The translations under genes were made by a program, and so were the position numbers. A stretch of 64,000 bases of DNA from Globisporangium splendens (Eukaryota > Oomycota > Peronosporomycetes > Pythiales > Pythiaceae): NCBI GenBank assembly GCA_006386115.1, contig VFIW01000010.1, positions 806,001 through 870,000 of the forward strand, in the 5' to 3' direction. The notes under the pieces were generated by a model, which searched no databases, was not told the DNA's origin, and saw only the letters and a list, made by a program, of their open reading frames with translations. This document shows positions 15,001 through 24,833 of this stretch, in pieces; within the stretch, counting starts at the first letter, position 1, and each line of letters starts with the position of its first letter.

Positions 15001-18000
15001 CCGTTCACTGATACTTCAACAGGTAACGTTGGATCAGACAGGTTTTCAGGGGCTGGAAGAGAACATCTCACATGAGTAGCAGACACGAACTTTCCGGGAA
15101 TACGACGGCCGCCGATATTGCACAATAGTTCAGATCTGTCCAAGAAATTTGATCCAAACAAATCGATTTGCTGGAGCTTGACTGGAAAGTAGCCGCTCGG
15201 AGGATACAACCGGTTGATTTGTGGACGTTTCACAAAGTGAAAATCCCCTGCTGACACGAAATTCACCATATTCTGAGTGATTGAGAGGTTGATCGTACTC
15301 GATTCGCCCTCGATGGCGACAAACGGAATCCGGCATGCAATAGAGCTAGAAGTGACTCGGTGCGGAATCACCACAAGCGATTTCGAGACTTGGCATCGGC
15401 ACGAGGACTGTGACCGAAGCGTTGAGGACAGCTGCACAAGCACTTCTGAGCCAGAATGGACCATTCGATTTGACGGCACTACTGACGAAATCTGGATCGA
15501 CGGTGCGATGGTCACACTAACTGTATTGCTTTTGTCGTTTGCCATCCCGCCAGGAAAAACGGACAATGCGATCAACCCGAAGCTGTCTTGCTTGGGAATG
15601 GTGCATCGAAGGTGCGTTGGAGACACATACGCAGCATGTGAAAATGTTGCGTCACCCACTGCACAAATGAACGATTCCGCGAAATTCTTGCCGTACAGCT
15701 CGACAGTCGATCCTTCAGCTGGAATTTCATGCGGGGACACCTCAAAAATGACTGAACGCGATCCGATCAAGTGGTCAAAGCTGTATCGGCTCACGAACTC
15801 GCTCTCACTAGACAGATCGGAGGAACCAATACTGAGGCGGAATCGAGCTGAAAGAGGGTTCTCTTGATTGGTTTCTGTCTTCATGCTGCTTGCAAGAAAG
15901 TTGATTTCTGAAGTTGTCCCACTTCCGCGCACCATAGACGACGTACTTGACGCTTCGCCTGGTGAGATTGATGCTGACGAGCCAACGGGAAGCTTCACGG
16001 TAGGCGCATATCCTCCCTCAACTTCGAGCGCAAAGGAGGAAGGAGCTGAGCTGTGCTCAATTTCGTCGGGATCGTATGCATTGACCATTGACAGGCTGTA
16101 CTCAACTCGACTTGCAAGAGTGTAATGTGGAATTTCTTGAACGGAGTGAACGTTAACGGTGACTCGCACCCTTCTTAGGCTTTGAGCACCATCGCAGCTG
16201 GCAGAATACAAAAACGAGGTTGCCTTATCCTGGTTCAAGTGGTCTGGAACTTCAAAATATACCGATCCACTTGAGAGAGAGTCTTCTGCCCTGATCAAAT
16301 CACCTGGTTTTGTCGTCAAACTTTGATCTGACTTGTACAATGAGCCATAGTCGGGCACGTCGTGTATAGTGAACGCAAGCGACGCACAAGGCTCAAAATG
16401 ACGAGCTTCTAACTGAATCAGCTTCGCTTCGCTACTGAATGTATCCACTGTGTCTGAAACGCTTGTACCCGAGGAGCCGATAAACAGTGACCCATATTCA
16501 CTGCTTGCGTCAAATCTCGCAAGCCGAATCTCCATATCTAGCATCGAGTTCGTTTCAATCGCTTGATTCAAAACTTGCAGAGCCGGAATCACATTTTCAA
16601 ACTGCCAGTACCCTTTTAGCTGTGACTCCATCCCAGTCAACTGGTCGAACGCATTCGCCGCGTTTTGTGCATCGAGAACATCAGACCACAGCGATATTTC
16701 GTCCATGCGCCCCTTGAAAACTTGGAGTCCGTTTCTAGGTACATCGCACGCACCAACTTTGATATCCATACCACTAATCAGCTTTGTCATATCAATATCA
16801 AGAGGGATCTACGCACATCAAAGCAAATCACAGATCAATACACTTGCCACACCTGCAATCATAAAATCAATACTTACCACGAGGATCCCATTGATGTACA
16901 CATGGACAAACGACTTTCTCCATGTCACTGCAAAGTGCTGCCATTCACCTGTCGTTGAGATGACAGCCTCTGGGTACAAATACTCGGATGCTCCGTCGTC
17001 ACGCGCGCTATCCTGATCAACCACGCGAAGAAACGACACTGCAGCCCGCTGGTCATACGTCGCCCACACCGTCAGCGATCTCGAGACAGACGAAGATGTA
17101 AGCTGGCACACACAGAAGGACTGCTCCGTCGGCACGTGCGGTGCTACCCACATAAATAGACTTCCACCTGCAAATGCATCTCTCCCCATTTTCGACGCTG
17201 GGATAGCGAGGTAGGCTTGCGCACTATCGTCGGATTGCTCAAAGGCGTACCCCCAACGCCCAATAGCCAACGGCAACGGCTTGCGCTTAGACGTCATCAG
17301 GTACCGCAGCTCATGATCGTTCAGCGCTTCGCCATAGAAAAACACACTCTTGATGGATCCAGCAAAGCCGTTGTTGGCGTTGATTCCTGAGCCAACCACC
17401 GCCGACGCGTTGTATATTCTGCTACCATCGCCATCACATGCAGCGCTTGAATCCAACAGCACGAGAGCGCCATCAACAAATAGACTCATCGAGCGCGCGG
17501 CATTGTCGTACACCACGGCGACAAACGTCCACGCTCCCGTTGCTACATCCATTCGTGGTTCGCGCTGTCCGTTGACTCGCCATTTCCCATCCTGCATACA
17601 CATCGAACAGCCGACACCCGAGCCATCTTCCGACAGTATGCAACTACGCATATACAAGAAGCATATCAATAATGAAGTGAGAACCAGGCAAAGAGGGAGC
17701 ATATTTGCGATATACTACACACGATCACCTACGCTGGCTGGGCCGACGTCGACTCGGTGTAGACCCACGCACCCATCGTCAGCCTCGGAAACACCGCTTG
17801 ATGGATACTGAGCGGCAGATCGATGCCGCTCGTGCGGTCGAGTCGCGTGCCTCCCAGGGCATTCGGATTGCTGCTGGCAGAGTCTACCGCTCGCTCTCTA
17901 CCGTGCTGTCCGTATCCGCTGCTACTCGATCCGCTAGGCGCGTAGTCTTGGAAGCCGTTCAGCAGTGGATACAGCGTCAGCAGGTGCCGCGGACGCAGCG

Positions 18001-18112
18001 CCGTGTACGGATCCCATACCGCTGACGTCGAATGGACCACTGTGAAGAGCAGCGTCGCTAGGACTGTCACGACGGATCGAAGCCGTGGGGACGCTTGAGA
18101 GTGCCATCGCAT
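1..18112 (-). CDS. Giant secreted IPT/TIG-repeat protein, 3' end outside the window, several frame breaks
   Basis: This is one gene read on the minus strand, about 5,900 codons in the window and still open at base 1. Exon 1 (17733-18112) starts MRWHSQASPRLRS and has a hydrophobic stretch ending VVHSTSA, a signal peptide. Introns I can place by GT-AG and domain continuity are 17644-17732, 16809-16877, 11399-11482 and 11038-11125. Order: signal peptide, LamG-like modules, about 40 IPT/TIG repeats, then repeats ending W.VTF. IPT/TIG repeats are Ig-like folds of large surface proteins; a cell-surface or adhesive role is inferred. The reading frame changes without an intron near 13390, 12865, 8337, 6933, 6447, 6205, 4795 and 4590, and there is an in-frame TGA at 9380-9382. 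From about 4600 to base 1 one frame has no stop. It could be a decaying pseudogene or hold sequence errors. Confidence 0.8.
1000..5500 (-). repeat. About a dozen W.VTF repeats in the giant protein
   Basis: Between the main IPT array and the last IPT units, the minus-strand frame repeats a unit of about 95-110 residues. Each opens like GSFTLTFGG..T..I and continues with a helix-like segment (ATA..VQ.AL..L), then V.V.R and a closing strand W.VTF (for example YQWLVTFGA, RAWDVTFSS, STWMVTFPF). I do not recognise a named family. The regular spacing and conserved aromatic ends suggest a beta-sandwich module. The segment between 4590 and 4795 holds two frame changes. Confidence 0.65.
9380..9382 (-). 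other. In-frame TGA inside an IPT unit of the giant gene
   Basis: Reading frames on both sides (8285-9262 and 9383-11038) are the same. They join across TGA as TLY[stop]REFRNSTGLRC, which is a normal IPT strand with the stop where a glycine or similar residue is expected. There is no GT-AG pair that would remove it. It is a nonsense mutation, a base-call error, or less likely readthrough. Confidence 0.7.
11399..11482 (-). other. Intron containing a short CAG/CTG run
   Basis: Removal joins FEYI to EDPVLQSVFPP, matching the FEY-to-next-IPT linker seen elsewhere (FEYVEML, FEYVPSP). It is 84 nt, has a GT start and a TTTTAG end, and includes five consecutive CAG units (plus strand) and an in-frame stop. 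Confidence 0.65.
16300..18112 (-). other. Signal peptide and two LamG/concanavalin-like modules at the N-terminus of the giant protein
   Basis: Exon 1 ends in a strand with the motif TMGAWVY, typical of the start of a LamG-like fold. Exon 2 (16878-17643) continues it with WTFVAVVYDN and SLFVDGALV. A second module follows: SLFMWVAP, then WQHFAVTWR and VHVYINGILV at the exon 2 end, completed in exon 3 by RMDEISLWSDVLDA. The intron at 16809-16877 falls inside the second module in phase 0, so the splice is supported by the domain itself. Beyond it (to about 15.9 kb) lies a region with ESLSSGSVYFEVP-like text that I cannot assign to a family. Confidence 0.7.
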
Positions 18113-18791
18113 TCTCCAATATGCGGAGACTGTGTGTCAATCAATGTGTGTATATGTGCGCTTGAGTGTGGGCGGCAATGCCTTCTGGCAAGAACGCTGC
18201 GGACGCGTCACTTTCTTCCGCGGATCCATCAGCCGCACCCTTTCATTTTGCCGCCTTTCGCTTTTGTCACGCACAGAATGCAGAGCTGGCAGTGCAGTCC
18301 CCTAGAATGCTTGCCAGTTATCAAAGGCGCATACATTTATATAGGATAACAAATTGCCGAACATTTGTCAATGCTGTGCCGGTTTTGGTCTGATTACGAG
18401 TATACTGCATTGAATAAAGTGTGCAAGGTTATTTAAAGATACGCTATTGACTACAGCGAGAGTCAACTGCACCAGTGAGCGCGGTACACTGTACCGCTTC
18501 TTGCAGTACACTTTTAAGAAAGCCATCGAGTGTCTTTAGGTGCACACGCGCACAAACCCGACCCGCGTCTTTGCGTTCTCGTTGCAGTACAAAATGGCTC
18601 GCCACGGGCCGGGTTTCTGTATCTTCTGGAAACGGGCCGCGTCGTCCAAAAAGCAGGAATGATGCGGTGTGGGTCGCCCTGCTCGGGAGTTGAACTTGCG
18701 TCCCAGATTCAACTCTTCCGGCGGAAACGCAAGTGATCACGAGTCCGCATTTCCGCATTCGCCGCAGTGAAGAGAGACCGAGAGAAGGACG
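18113..18791. promoter_or_regulatory. Divergent intergenic region between the giant gene and PCCB
   Basis: The two flanking genes are transcribed away from each other, so both promoters should lie here. There is a TTTATATAGG stretch near 18334-18345 that could act as a TATA-like element. No ORF here has recognisable protein features and I see no RNA gene. Confidence 0.4.
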
Positions 18792-20988
18792 ATGGCGGCG
18801 CGCACGCTCTCGATGCGCAAGCACGCGCCCCTGCTGCTGCAGCGCATGCAGCAGCAGCCCAACGCTGTACGTTCTCTTTGTGTGTGTGGCGATCTTTTTG
18901 ATTGGTCCATGTGTTGTGCAGATCAGCGTGTTTGTTTGAGTGGTTGGCTGGCTGTGTGGGAGCCAAGTGTGCGATCTAAGCCCATGCATGCATTGGTCGT
19001 GCTTGTTTTCACCTTTCTCTGCATATGACGTGCTTTGTTCGTTTTCTGTGCATTTGACAAATTAAAAGGCCACTTGTGAGCCATTTGATGATCTTAACGA
19101 AGTTCGATGCTGTGCTTTTTTTTCTTTCATTTTTTGGTGCTCTAGTTGATGCAAGCACGATGGATGAGTGCTGCGACGTCGTCGATTGCGACGCCTGCTG
19201 CGCGCAAGCTCGCGTTCAAGAAGGAGTTGGACGACGCGAGACTGCAAGCGCTTGAAGGTGGCGGCGCTAAGCGTCAGGCCAAGCAGCACGAAAAGGGCAA
19301 GTTGACGGCGCGCGAACGCATTGATCTGTTGCTCGACCAAGGCTCTTTCCGTGAGTACGACATGTTGAAGTCACACCGCTGCTCGGATTTTGGCATGGAC
19401 AAGCAGCACTACCCTGGTGACGGTGTGATCACGGGTCGTGGGCTGATCAATGGCCGTCTGACGTTCGTTTTCAGCCAAGATTTCACGGTGTTTGGCGGAA
19501 GTCTCTCGGAAACGTACGCTGAAAAGATCGTCAAGATCATGAACCAAGCTATGCAATTGGGTGCGCCTGTCATTGGTCTGAATGACTCGGGCGGCGCTCG
19601 TATTCAAGAAGGTGTGGCTTCGCTCGCTGGGTATGCCGACATTTTCCAGTTGAATGTGCTCGCATCGGGAGTGATTCCGCAACTGACGATGGTCATGGGT
19701 CCATGCGCTGGTGGCGCGGTGTACTCTCCTGCAATGACGGACTACATCTTCATGTCGCGAGACTCCTCATACATGTTCGTGACGGGTCCTGATGTCGTCA
19801 AGACGGTCACGAACGAAGAAGTGACTCAAGAAGAGTTGGGTGGTGCTGGCACGCACACCAAGACTTCGGGTGTTGCCCACTGCGCGTTCGACAATGATGT
19901 CGAGGCGATCCGTGAAATGCGACGATTCTTTGACTTCTTGCCATTGAACAACAAAGGTTTGTGCACTTCTTGTCTGATTTATGGGTGGCTACGTATCTTA
20001 TGACGTTGCTGATGCACTATGTTTTTGCTTGCTTGTTCCAATCACAGAGAAGCCTCCAGTTCGCAAGTCCGACGACGATCGCTACCGCCCGGTGCCAACG
20101 CTGGAAAGCATTGTGCCACCAGATCCAAATGTTCCATACAACATGAAGGACATCATTCACCAGTTGGTGGATTCTTTCGACTTTTTCGAGATCATGCCTG
20201 ACTACGCCAAGAACATGATCATTGGTTTCGGTCGTATGGAAGGACGAGTGGTCGGCATCGTCGCGAATCAACCAATCGAACTCGCTGGTTGTTTGGATAT
20301 CAACTCGTCGGTGAAGGCAGCTCGATTCGTGCGCTTCTGTGATGCGTTCAACATTCCGCTTGTGACGTTGGTTGACGTGCCAGGCTTCTTGCCAGGTGTC
20401 GATCAAGAGTACGGCGGTATTATCCGACATGGTGCGAAGCTGCTGTACGCTTACGCTGAAGCGACCGTGCCGAAGATCACCATTATTACGCGTAAGGCGT
20501 ACGGTGGTGCGTACGATGTCATGAGCTCGAAGCACCTGCGTGGTGACATCAACTATGCGTGAGTGCCATGTTAACTCGGTGTGTTTGCGGCTTTGGTGAT
20601 GGTTATTAACTGAGTGTCGTTTGTATGTGTGCAGTTGGCCATCGGCTGAAATTGCAGTGATGGGAGCGAAGGGCGCTGTCGAAATTATCTTCCGCGGCCA
20701 AAACGTTGAAGAAAACACTGCTGATTACGAGCGCAAGTTCGCCAACCCAATGGTACGTCCGGACACTTGCTATCTGCCGCGTGCGTGGACGAATGGTGGC
20801 ATGTGCTAACGGTTGATGTGCACTCTTTGGTGTCTGTCATGCGTGAGCAGGTCGCTGCGCAGCGAGGGTTCGTTGATGATATCATCGAGCCGACGAACAC
20901 GCGCCGCCACATCTGCGAAGACCTCGACGTCCTCGAGTCGAAGAAGCTGGAGAACCCGTGGAAGAAGCACGGCAACATTCCACTGTAA
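18792..20988 (+). CDS. PCCB: Propionyl-CoA carboxylase beta chain, mitochondrial
   Basis: Carboxyltransferase subunit that moves CO2 from carboxybiotin to propionyl-CoA to give methylmalonyl-CoA, in mitochondrial odd-chain and branched amino-acid catabolism. Exons: 18792-18866, 19146-19956, 20048-20558, 20635-20752 and 20851-20988; all introns are GT-AG and the joins keep frame, giving 550 residues (human PCCB 539). Exon 1 is a basic leader ([13 protein letters not shown]), consistent with mitochondrial import. Conserved carboxyltransferase blocks are visible: [32 protein letters not shown], the C-terminal half [19 protein letters not shown] and [18 protein letters not shown]. It ends [12 protein letters not shown] biotin-bearing alpha chain must be elsewhere. 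No breaks are seen. Confidence 0.95.
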
Positions 20989-21380
20989 GCCACGTGTGCC
21001 ACATTCCTGCGACTTGCCTGTAGACGACTCACGGGCTTTCCCACCCATTCAAAGTTGATGTGTGTTGTGCAATCCCCCCTCCGAGAATGAATATGTAGTT
21101 CCAAACCTTGTATGTTCTCTGCGCCACAGTGTGCTGATCCTTCTCGTGAAACCTGATAGTCCCTTTCTTGCTGCGATCTACGCCCGAAGTGTACGCCTAA
21201 ACCTACCCTTGAAGTTGGGAGGATGCGTTTGTGGTGCTCCCATAGTGAACCGCGGTGGACGCAGAATGCACTGTTGGGAAGGGGCCAATTTCGTCCGCTG
21301 TTCTCTGATGATGAGTGGATCATTTCGCAATTCTGCTCGAAGCGCTCACTCACCCTCCTCCCCTCCCTCAAGCCAGCAAG
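20989..21380. other. Intergenic region, PCCB 3' flank and DNPEP promoter
   Basis: These 392 nt hold the PCCB 3' flank and the upstream region of the next plus-strand gene. A pyrimidine-rich stretch (CACCCTCCTCCCCTCCCTC, about 21351-21369) lies just before the DNPEP start codon and may be a promoter or leader element. Nothing coding is supported. Confidence 0.4.
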
Positions 21381-23002
21381 ATGGTCAAGCTCGCGCTCTC
21401 CAAGACCACCCCACAGACCGTCGCCTGTACGTTTTCCATGACCTTCGTGTCTTTCTCTGCATAGCGCTCATTGTGATGGACCTTGGAAAGATTGCTTGTC
21501 TGACATATCGCCTATGTGCGGTTCTGGTGGTTCATCTTGCGATCTTTTCTTCTTCTTTGCTTTGTTGCACCAGCTTTCCTCAGCTTCATTAACAAGAGTC
21601 CGTCTCCGTTCCACGCGGTGCACGAGACCATCGCCTCGTTGAGCGCCGCGGGCTTCAAGCCTCTCCGTGAAGAAGAGTCGTGGAAGGGTGCGATTCAGCC
21701 AGGTGGCAAGTACTACGTCACCCGCAACCAGTCTGCCATTGTACGTGTTTTGCTCTGTGACCGTCATACCACACATGTGCGCTCCCTCACGTTATCGTCT
21801 TCTTCTCTGTCCTATAGATCGCGTTCGCGGTTGGTGGCAAGTACAAGGTCGGCAACGGTTTCCACATCATTGGTGCCCACACCGACAGCCCGTGCTTGAA
21901 GGTGAAGCCGATCTCGAACTTGGAATCCCAGGGATGGCTCCAGGTCGGCGTCGAGTGCTACGGTGGCGGTCTGTTCCACACGTGGTTCGACCGTGACTTG
22001 GGTATCGCTGGTCGCGTCATCGTGCGCGAAAACGACTCGAGCTTCCGCTCGAAGCTGTTGCTCGTGAACAAGCCGATCATGCGCATCCCGACGCTCGCGA
22101 TCCACTTGGACCGCGAAGTAAGCCAAGGATTCTCGTTCAACAAGGAGAACCACCTTCGTCCTGTGATCGCGACTGCTGCTCGCGCGCAATTGGAGTCGAC
22201 GACCTCGGACGACAAGGACAAGGACAAGCCAAAGTCGAAGCACACGTCGGTGCTCTTGCAATTGATCGCCAAGGAACTGGAGATCACGGTCGACCAGATT
22301 TGCGACTTTGAGTTGTGCTTGTTTGACACCCAGGGCGGCAACGTTGGTGGCGCTTTGGACGAATTCATCTTTGCACCTCGTCTCGACAACTTGTGCTGCT
22401 CGTGGTTGTCGACGCAGTCATTGATCTCGTCGCTCGGCAACTTGGACGAGGATGAAAACGTGCGCGTCGTCGCACTTTTCGACAACGAAGAAGTCGGATC
22501 GGACTCGTTGATGGGTGCGGGCTCCAACTTTTTGCAATCCGTGAGCGAGCGCATTGCACAGGGCGAATTGTGCGCGGCGGCTGCCCGCAAGAGTTTCCTC
22601 GTGTCAGCCGATATGGCGCACGGCGTGCACCCGAACTACTCGGAGAAACACGAAATGAACCACCGCCCAGCGCTCCACGCAGGTCCGGTCATCAAGTACA
22701 ACGCGAACGAGCGCTACGCGACTACGGGCGAATCGGCGTTCTTGCTCAAGGAGCTTGCGCGTCGCCACAACATTGACATCCAAGAGTTTGTCGTGCGCCA
22801 AGACACAGGCTGTGGCTCGACCATTGGTCCGATCCTCGCGACGAGCACGGGTATTCGCACCATCGACGTCGGTCTCGCGCAATTGAGCATGCATAGCATC
22901 CGCGAGATGTGCGGCACCGAAGATTTGGAGAAGGCGATGGCGTGGTTCACGGCATTTTTCTCGGAGTTCTCGGCGCTCGACAAGTGCTTGAAGACCAACT
23001 AA
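21381..23002 (+). CDS. DNPEP: Aspartyl aminopeptidase (peptidase family M18)
   Basis: Cytosolic zinc aminopeptidase that removes N-terminal Asp or Glu. Exons: 21381-21426, 21574-21740 and 21818-23002; joins are GT-AG and in frame, giving 465 residues, close to the usual 470-480. The start MVKLALSKTTPQTV leads after splicing to FLSFINKSPSPFHAV, the family's N-terminal signature. M18 metal-site motifs are present: GAHTDSP (His about residue 92), FDNEEVGSDSLMGAGS with the catalytic glutamate pair, SADMAHGVHPNYSEKH, QDTGCGSTIGPI and the last ligand in QLSMHSIRE. No breaks. It is convergent with the next gene, with 232 nt between the stop codons. Confidence 0.95.
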
Positions 23003-23234
23003 ACTGTTCAGATTAAAGCACAAGTAAGTGGGGAAGTCTTTTCGAGTTCTATTTTGCATTCAATTGTACGGAGTTGTTGGTCGTCGCTTTCTCTTCCAAT
23101 ATGAAAACACGTGTCAATGGTTGTCCATTTTGAAAAATGAGTACCATTGTCGCAAGCGCCAATTTTCTCCAAGCATGAGTCACACTGACACAAACACCCG
23201 AGGTATGTAGCTGCCAAGACCCGAGCTTCATAGT

Positions 23235-24637
23235 TCATTCCTTTTTCTTCTTGGCGCCGCCTTTCTTCTTTTTCTTCTTCTTCTTGTCCAGTTCAGCGCG
23301 CGCTGCGAATTCTGCCGCCTTCCGCGCCGCGAGCTGGCGCAGTCGGTCTTCTTCGAGCTTGAGCTGCCGCTGCCGCTCAGCCTCCTTCGCTTCGCGGTCC
23401 TGCTGTCGCTCCAGTTTGCGCTCTTCAACCCATTGATCCTGTTAGTTTATCAATCAAAGTCAAAGCCATCAGCAGACATTTCAAGACAAAGAGCAAACAA
23501 TTCGGCACAGCAGCACGCACATATTCCGCCTGTTTCTGGAGATCCGCCTGCCGCGCACGCTCCTTCTCGGCGGCCTTGAGCTGCGCCTCGCGGAAGCCGA
23601 TCTTTTGTGCCTCGCGCTGTGCGAATGCATGGCGGTTCTTGCTGACCCGCTGGTCGGTCTTCAGGCCGTCGCTGGTCGCGATGCGGTTGTTGCCGATGTC
23701 GACGCAGAGCAGTGTCGAGTTCTTCTCGAGTCCAACTGCAAGATGCTTGCCGCCCTCGGCACCGAGCCGCGTGCGCCACAGATTGAGCGTCAGAAGCGTC
23801 TTGTGTGCGCGAGCATGGCCCCCAGCGCGGCGATACCCGAAAAATCCTTCTCGTTGTCTGTGAGTGGATTGCTCTCGAGGTTCAGGTACTGCAGCGCCTC
23901 GTTCACGCGCAGTGCGTCGGCAAAGTCCGTGGCAGATTGCGGGCCAAAGCCGTTGCTCTCGAGCTCGAGACGACTCAGCGTCGTGTTGCGGCGCAGCATC
24001 TGTGCGATGCACTTGCCCGCGACGTCGTCGAGGTGGTTCCGACTCAGGTTGAGCGAGTGGTTGAACACGAGGCTCTTGCAGAGTGCGCGCGTGCCGATGG
24101 CATTGAGGCGCAGATTCGCCTGCTTGGGCGTCTCGTTGTCCTTGACGAGGCCGAGCCAGACCTCCAGCTGCGGGTTCTTGGCGACCTCGCTCACTTCTTC
24201 GCGCAGCTCCTTCTCGCGTTCCATACGTCACCAATGCACCGTCTCGCGCAGGTAGCTCTTCACCGCGAACTGGATTCGCTGCTGCATGCGTGCCTCCTTC
24301 TCGGCCACGTGCTCGCGGTTGAATTCTTCTTGCAGTCGCGCCGCATCGTCGTTGTAGAAGCCTTTCGGTTGGATCCCGCGATCGATCATCTACATGTGAC
24401 ACACAGTTTAGTTATTAGAGCCCAACTTCTGCTACTCAGTCTCCCATACAAGCACGTTACCTCTCGCCGGATCTCATTCTGTGCAAGTGCAAACGCGTCA
24501 GGAGGCGCGCTGTCGTCAGGCGTCACGCGCGCCATGATCGCGTCGCGGTCCTTCGCCGCCAAGCGCGCGAGGTCCACATCAGCGTCGTCGTCGAACGCAG
24601 GCTCCTTGCCGCCGACCACGGCATCAAAGTCCAGCAT
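23235..24637 (-). CDS. Leucine-rich-repeat protein with charged coiled-coil tail, two breaks
   Basis: Exons 24461-24637, 23521-24389 and 23235-23438 (GT-AG introns of 71 and 82 nt) give about 415 residues. The N-terminal part is acidic (MLDFDAVVGGKEP). The middle has ribonuclease-inhibitor-type LRRs: LNLSRNHLDDVAGKCIAQML, LELESNGFGPQSA, LNLESNPLTDN, LNLWRTRLGAEGGKHLA and VDIGNNRIA. The tail is Lys/Arg/Glu-rich and ends in a polylysine stretch (AELDKKKKKKKK). An in-frame TGA at 24228-24230 separates LRETVHW from RMEREKELREE. A one-base shift near 23803 falls within one LRR (MLAH to KTLLTLNL). No named family is assigned; similar architectures occur in axonemal proteins, but that is only a possibility. 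It may be a pseudogene or carry base-call errors. Confidence 0.65.
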
Positions 24638-24833
24638 CCTTGGAGGCACTGCACACACACAAATCACAAACTGACAGTTGTTCCAGAGGCAACAGGGGGA
24701 CTTCCACAACGCAAGACAATGGCGACTGGGCCGCTGGGAAGGTGGTGGTTTCTCTATTGGTGTGTTTCGTTACAGAAATTGTCGTTCGTGCACCACCCGA
24801 CACCCTTTTTCCTCTTCAAACGTCGTATCCTAT

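Larger units (their letters stand above)
5900..15900 (-). repeat. Array of IPT/TIG repeats
   Basis: The translated frames repeat a unit of about 85-100 residues. It opens with a proline motif (for example VFPANGPIAGST or ISPTSGPYHGGT), then a strand like V.I.G.NF, a cysteine pair of the type LRCRFG ... LVC..P, then S.NG.DF and F.Y. I count roughly 39 units by eye, with three more near 1-1000. Units vary; some lack the GP..GGT turn. The pattern is that of Pfam TIG/IPT. It continues across every frame break, which is how the breaks were located. Confidence 0.8.

Noticed and set aside
20017..20718. Antisense ORF across PCCB introns
   Set aside because: It spans exons and introns of PCCB with no recognisable features; chance opening.
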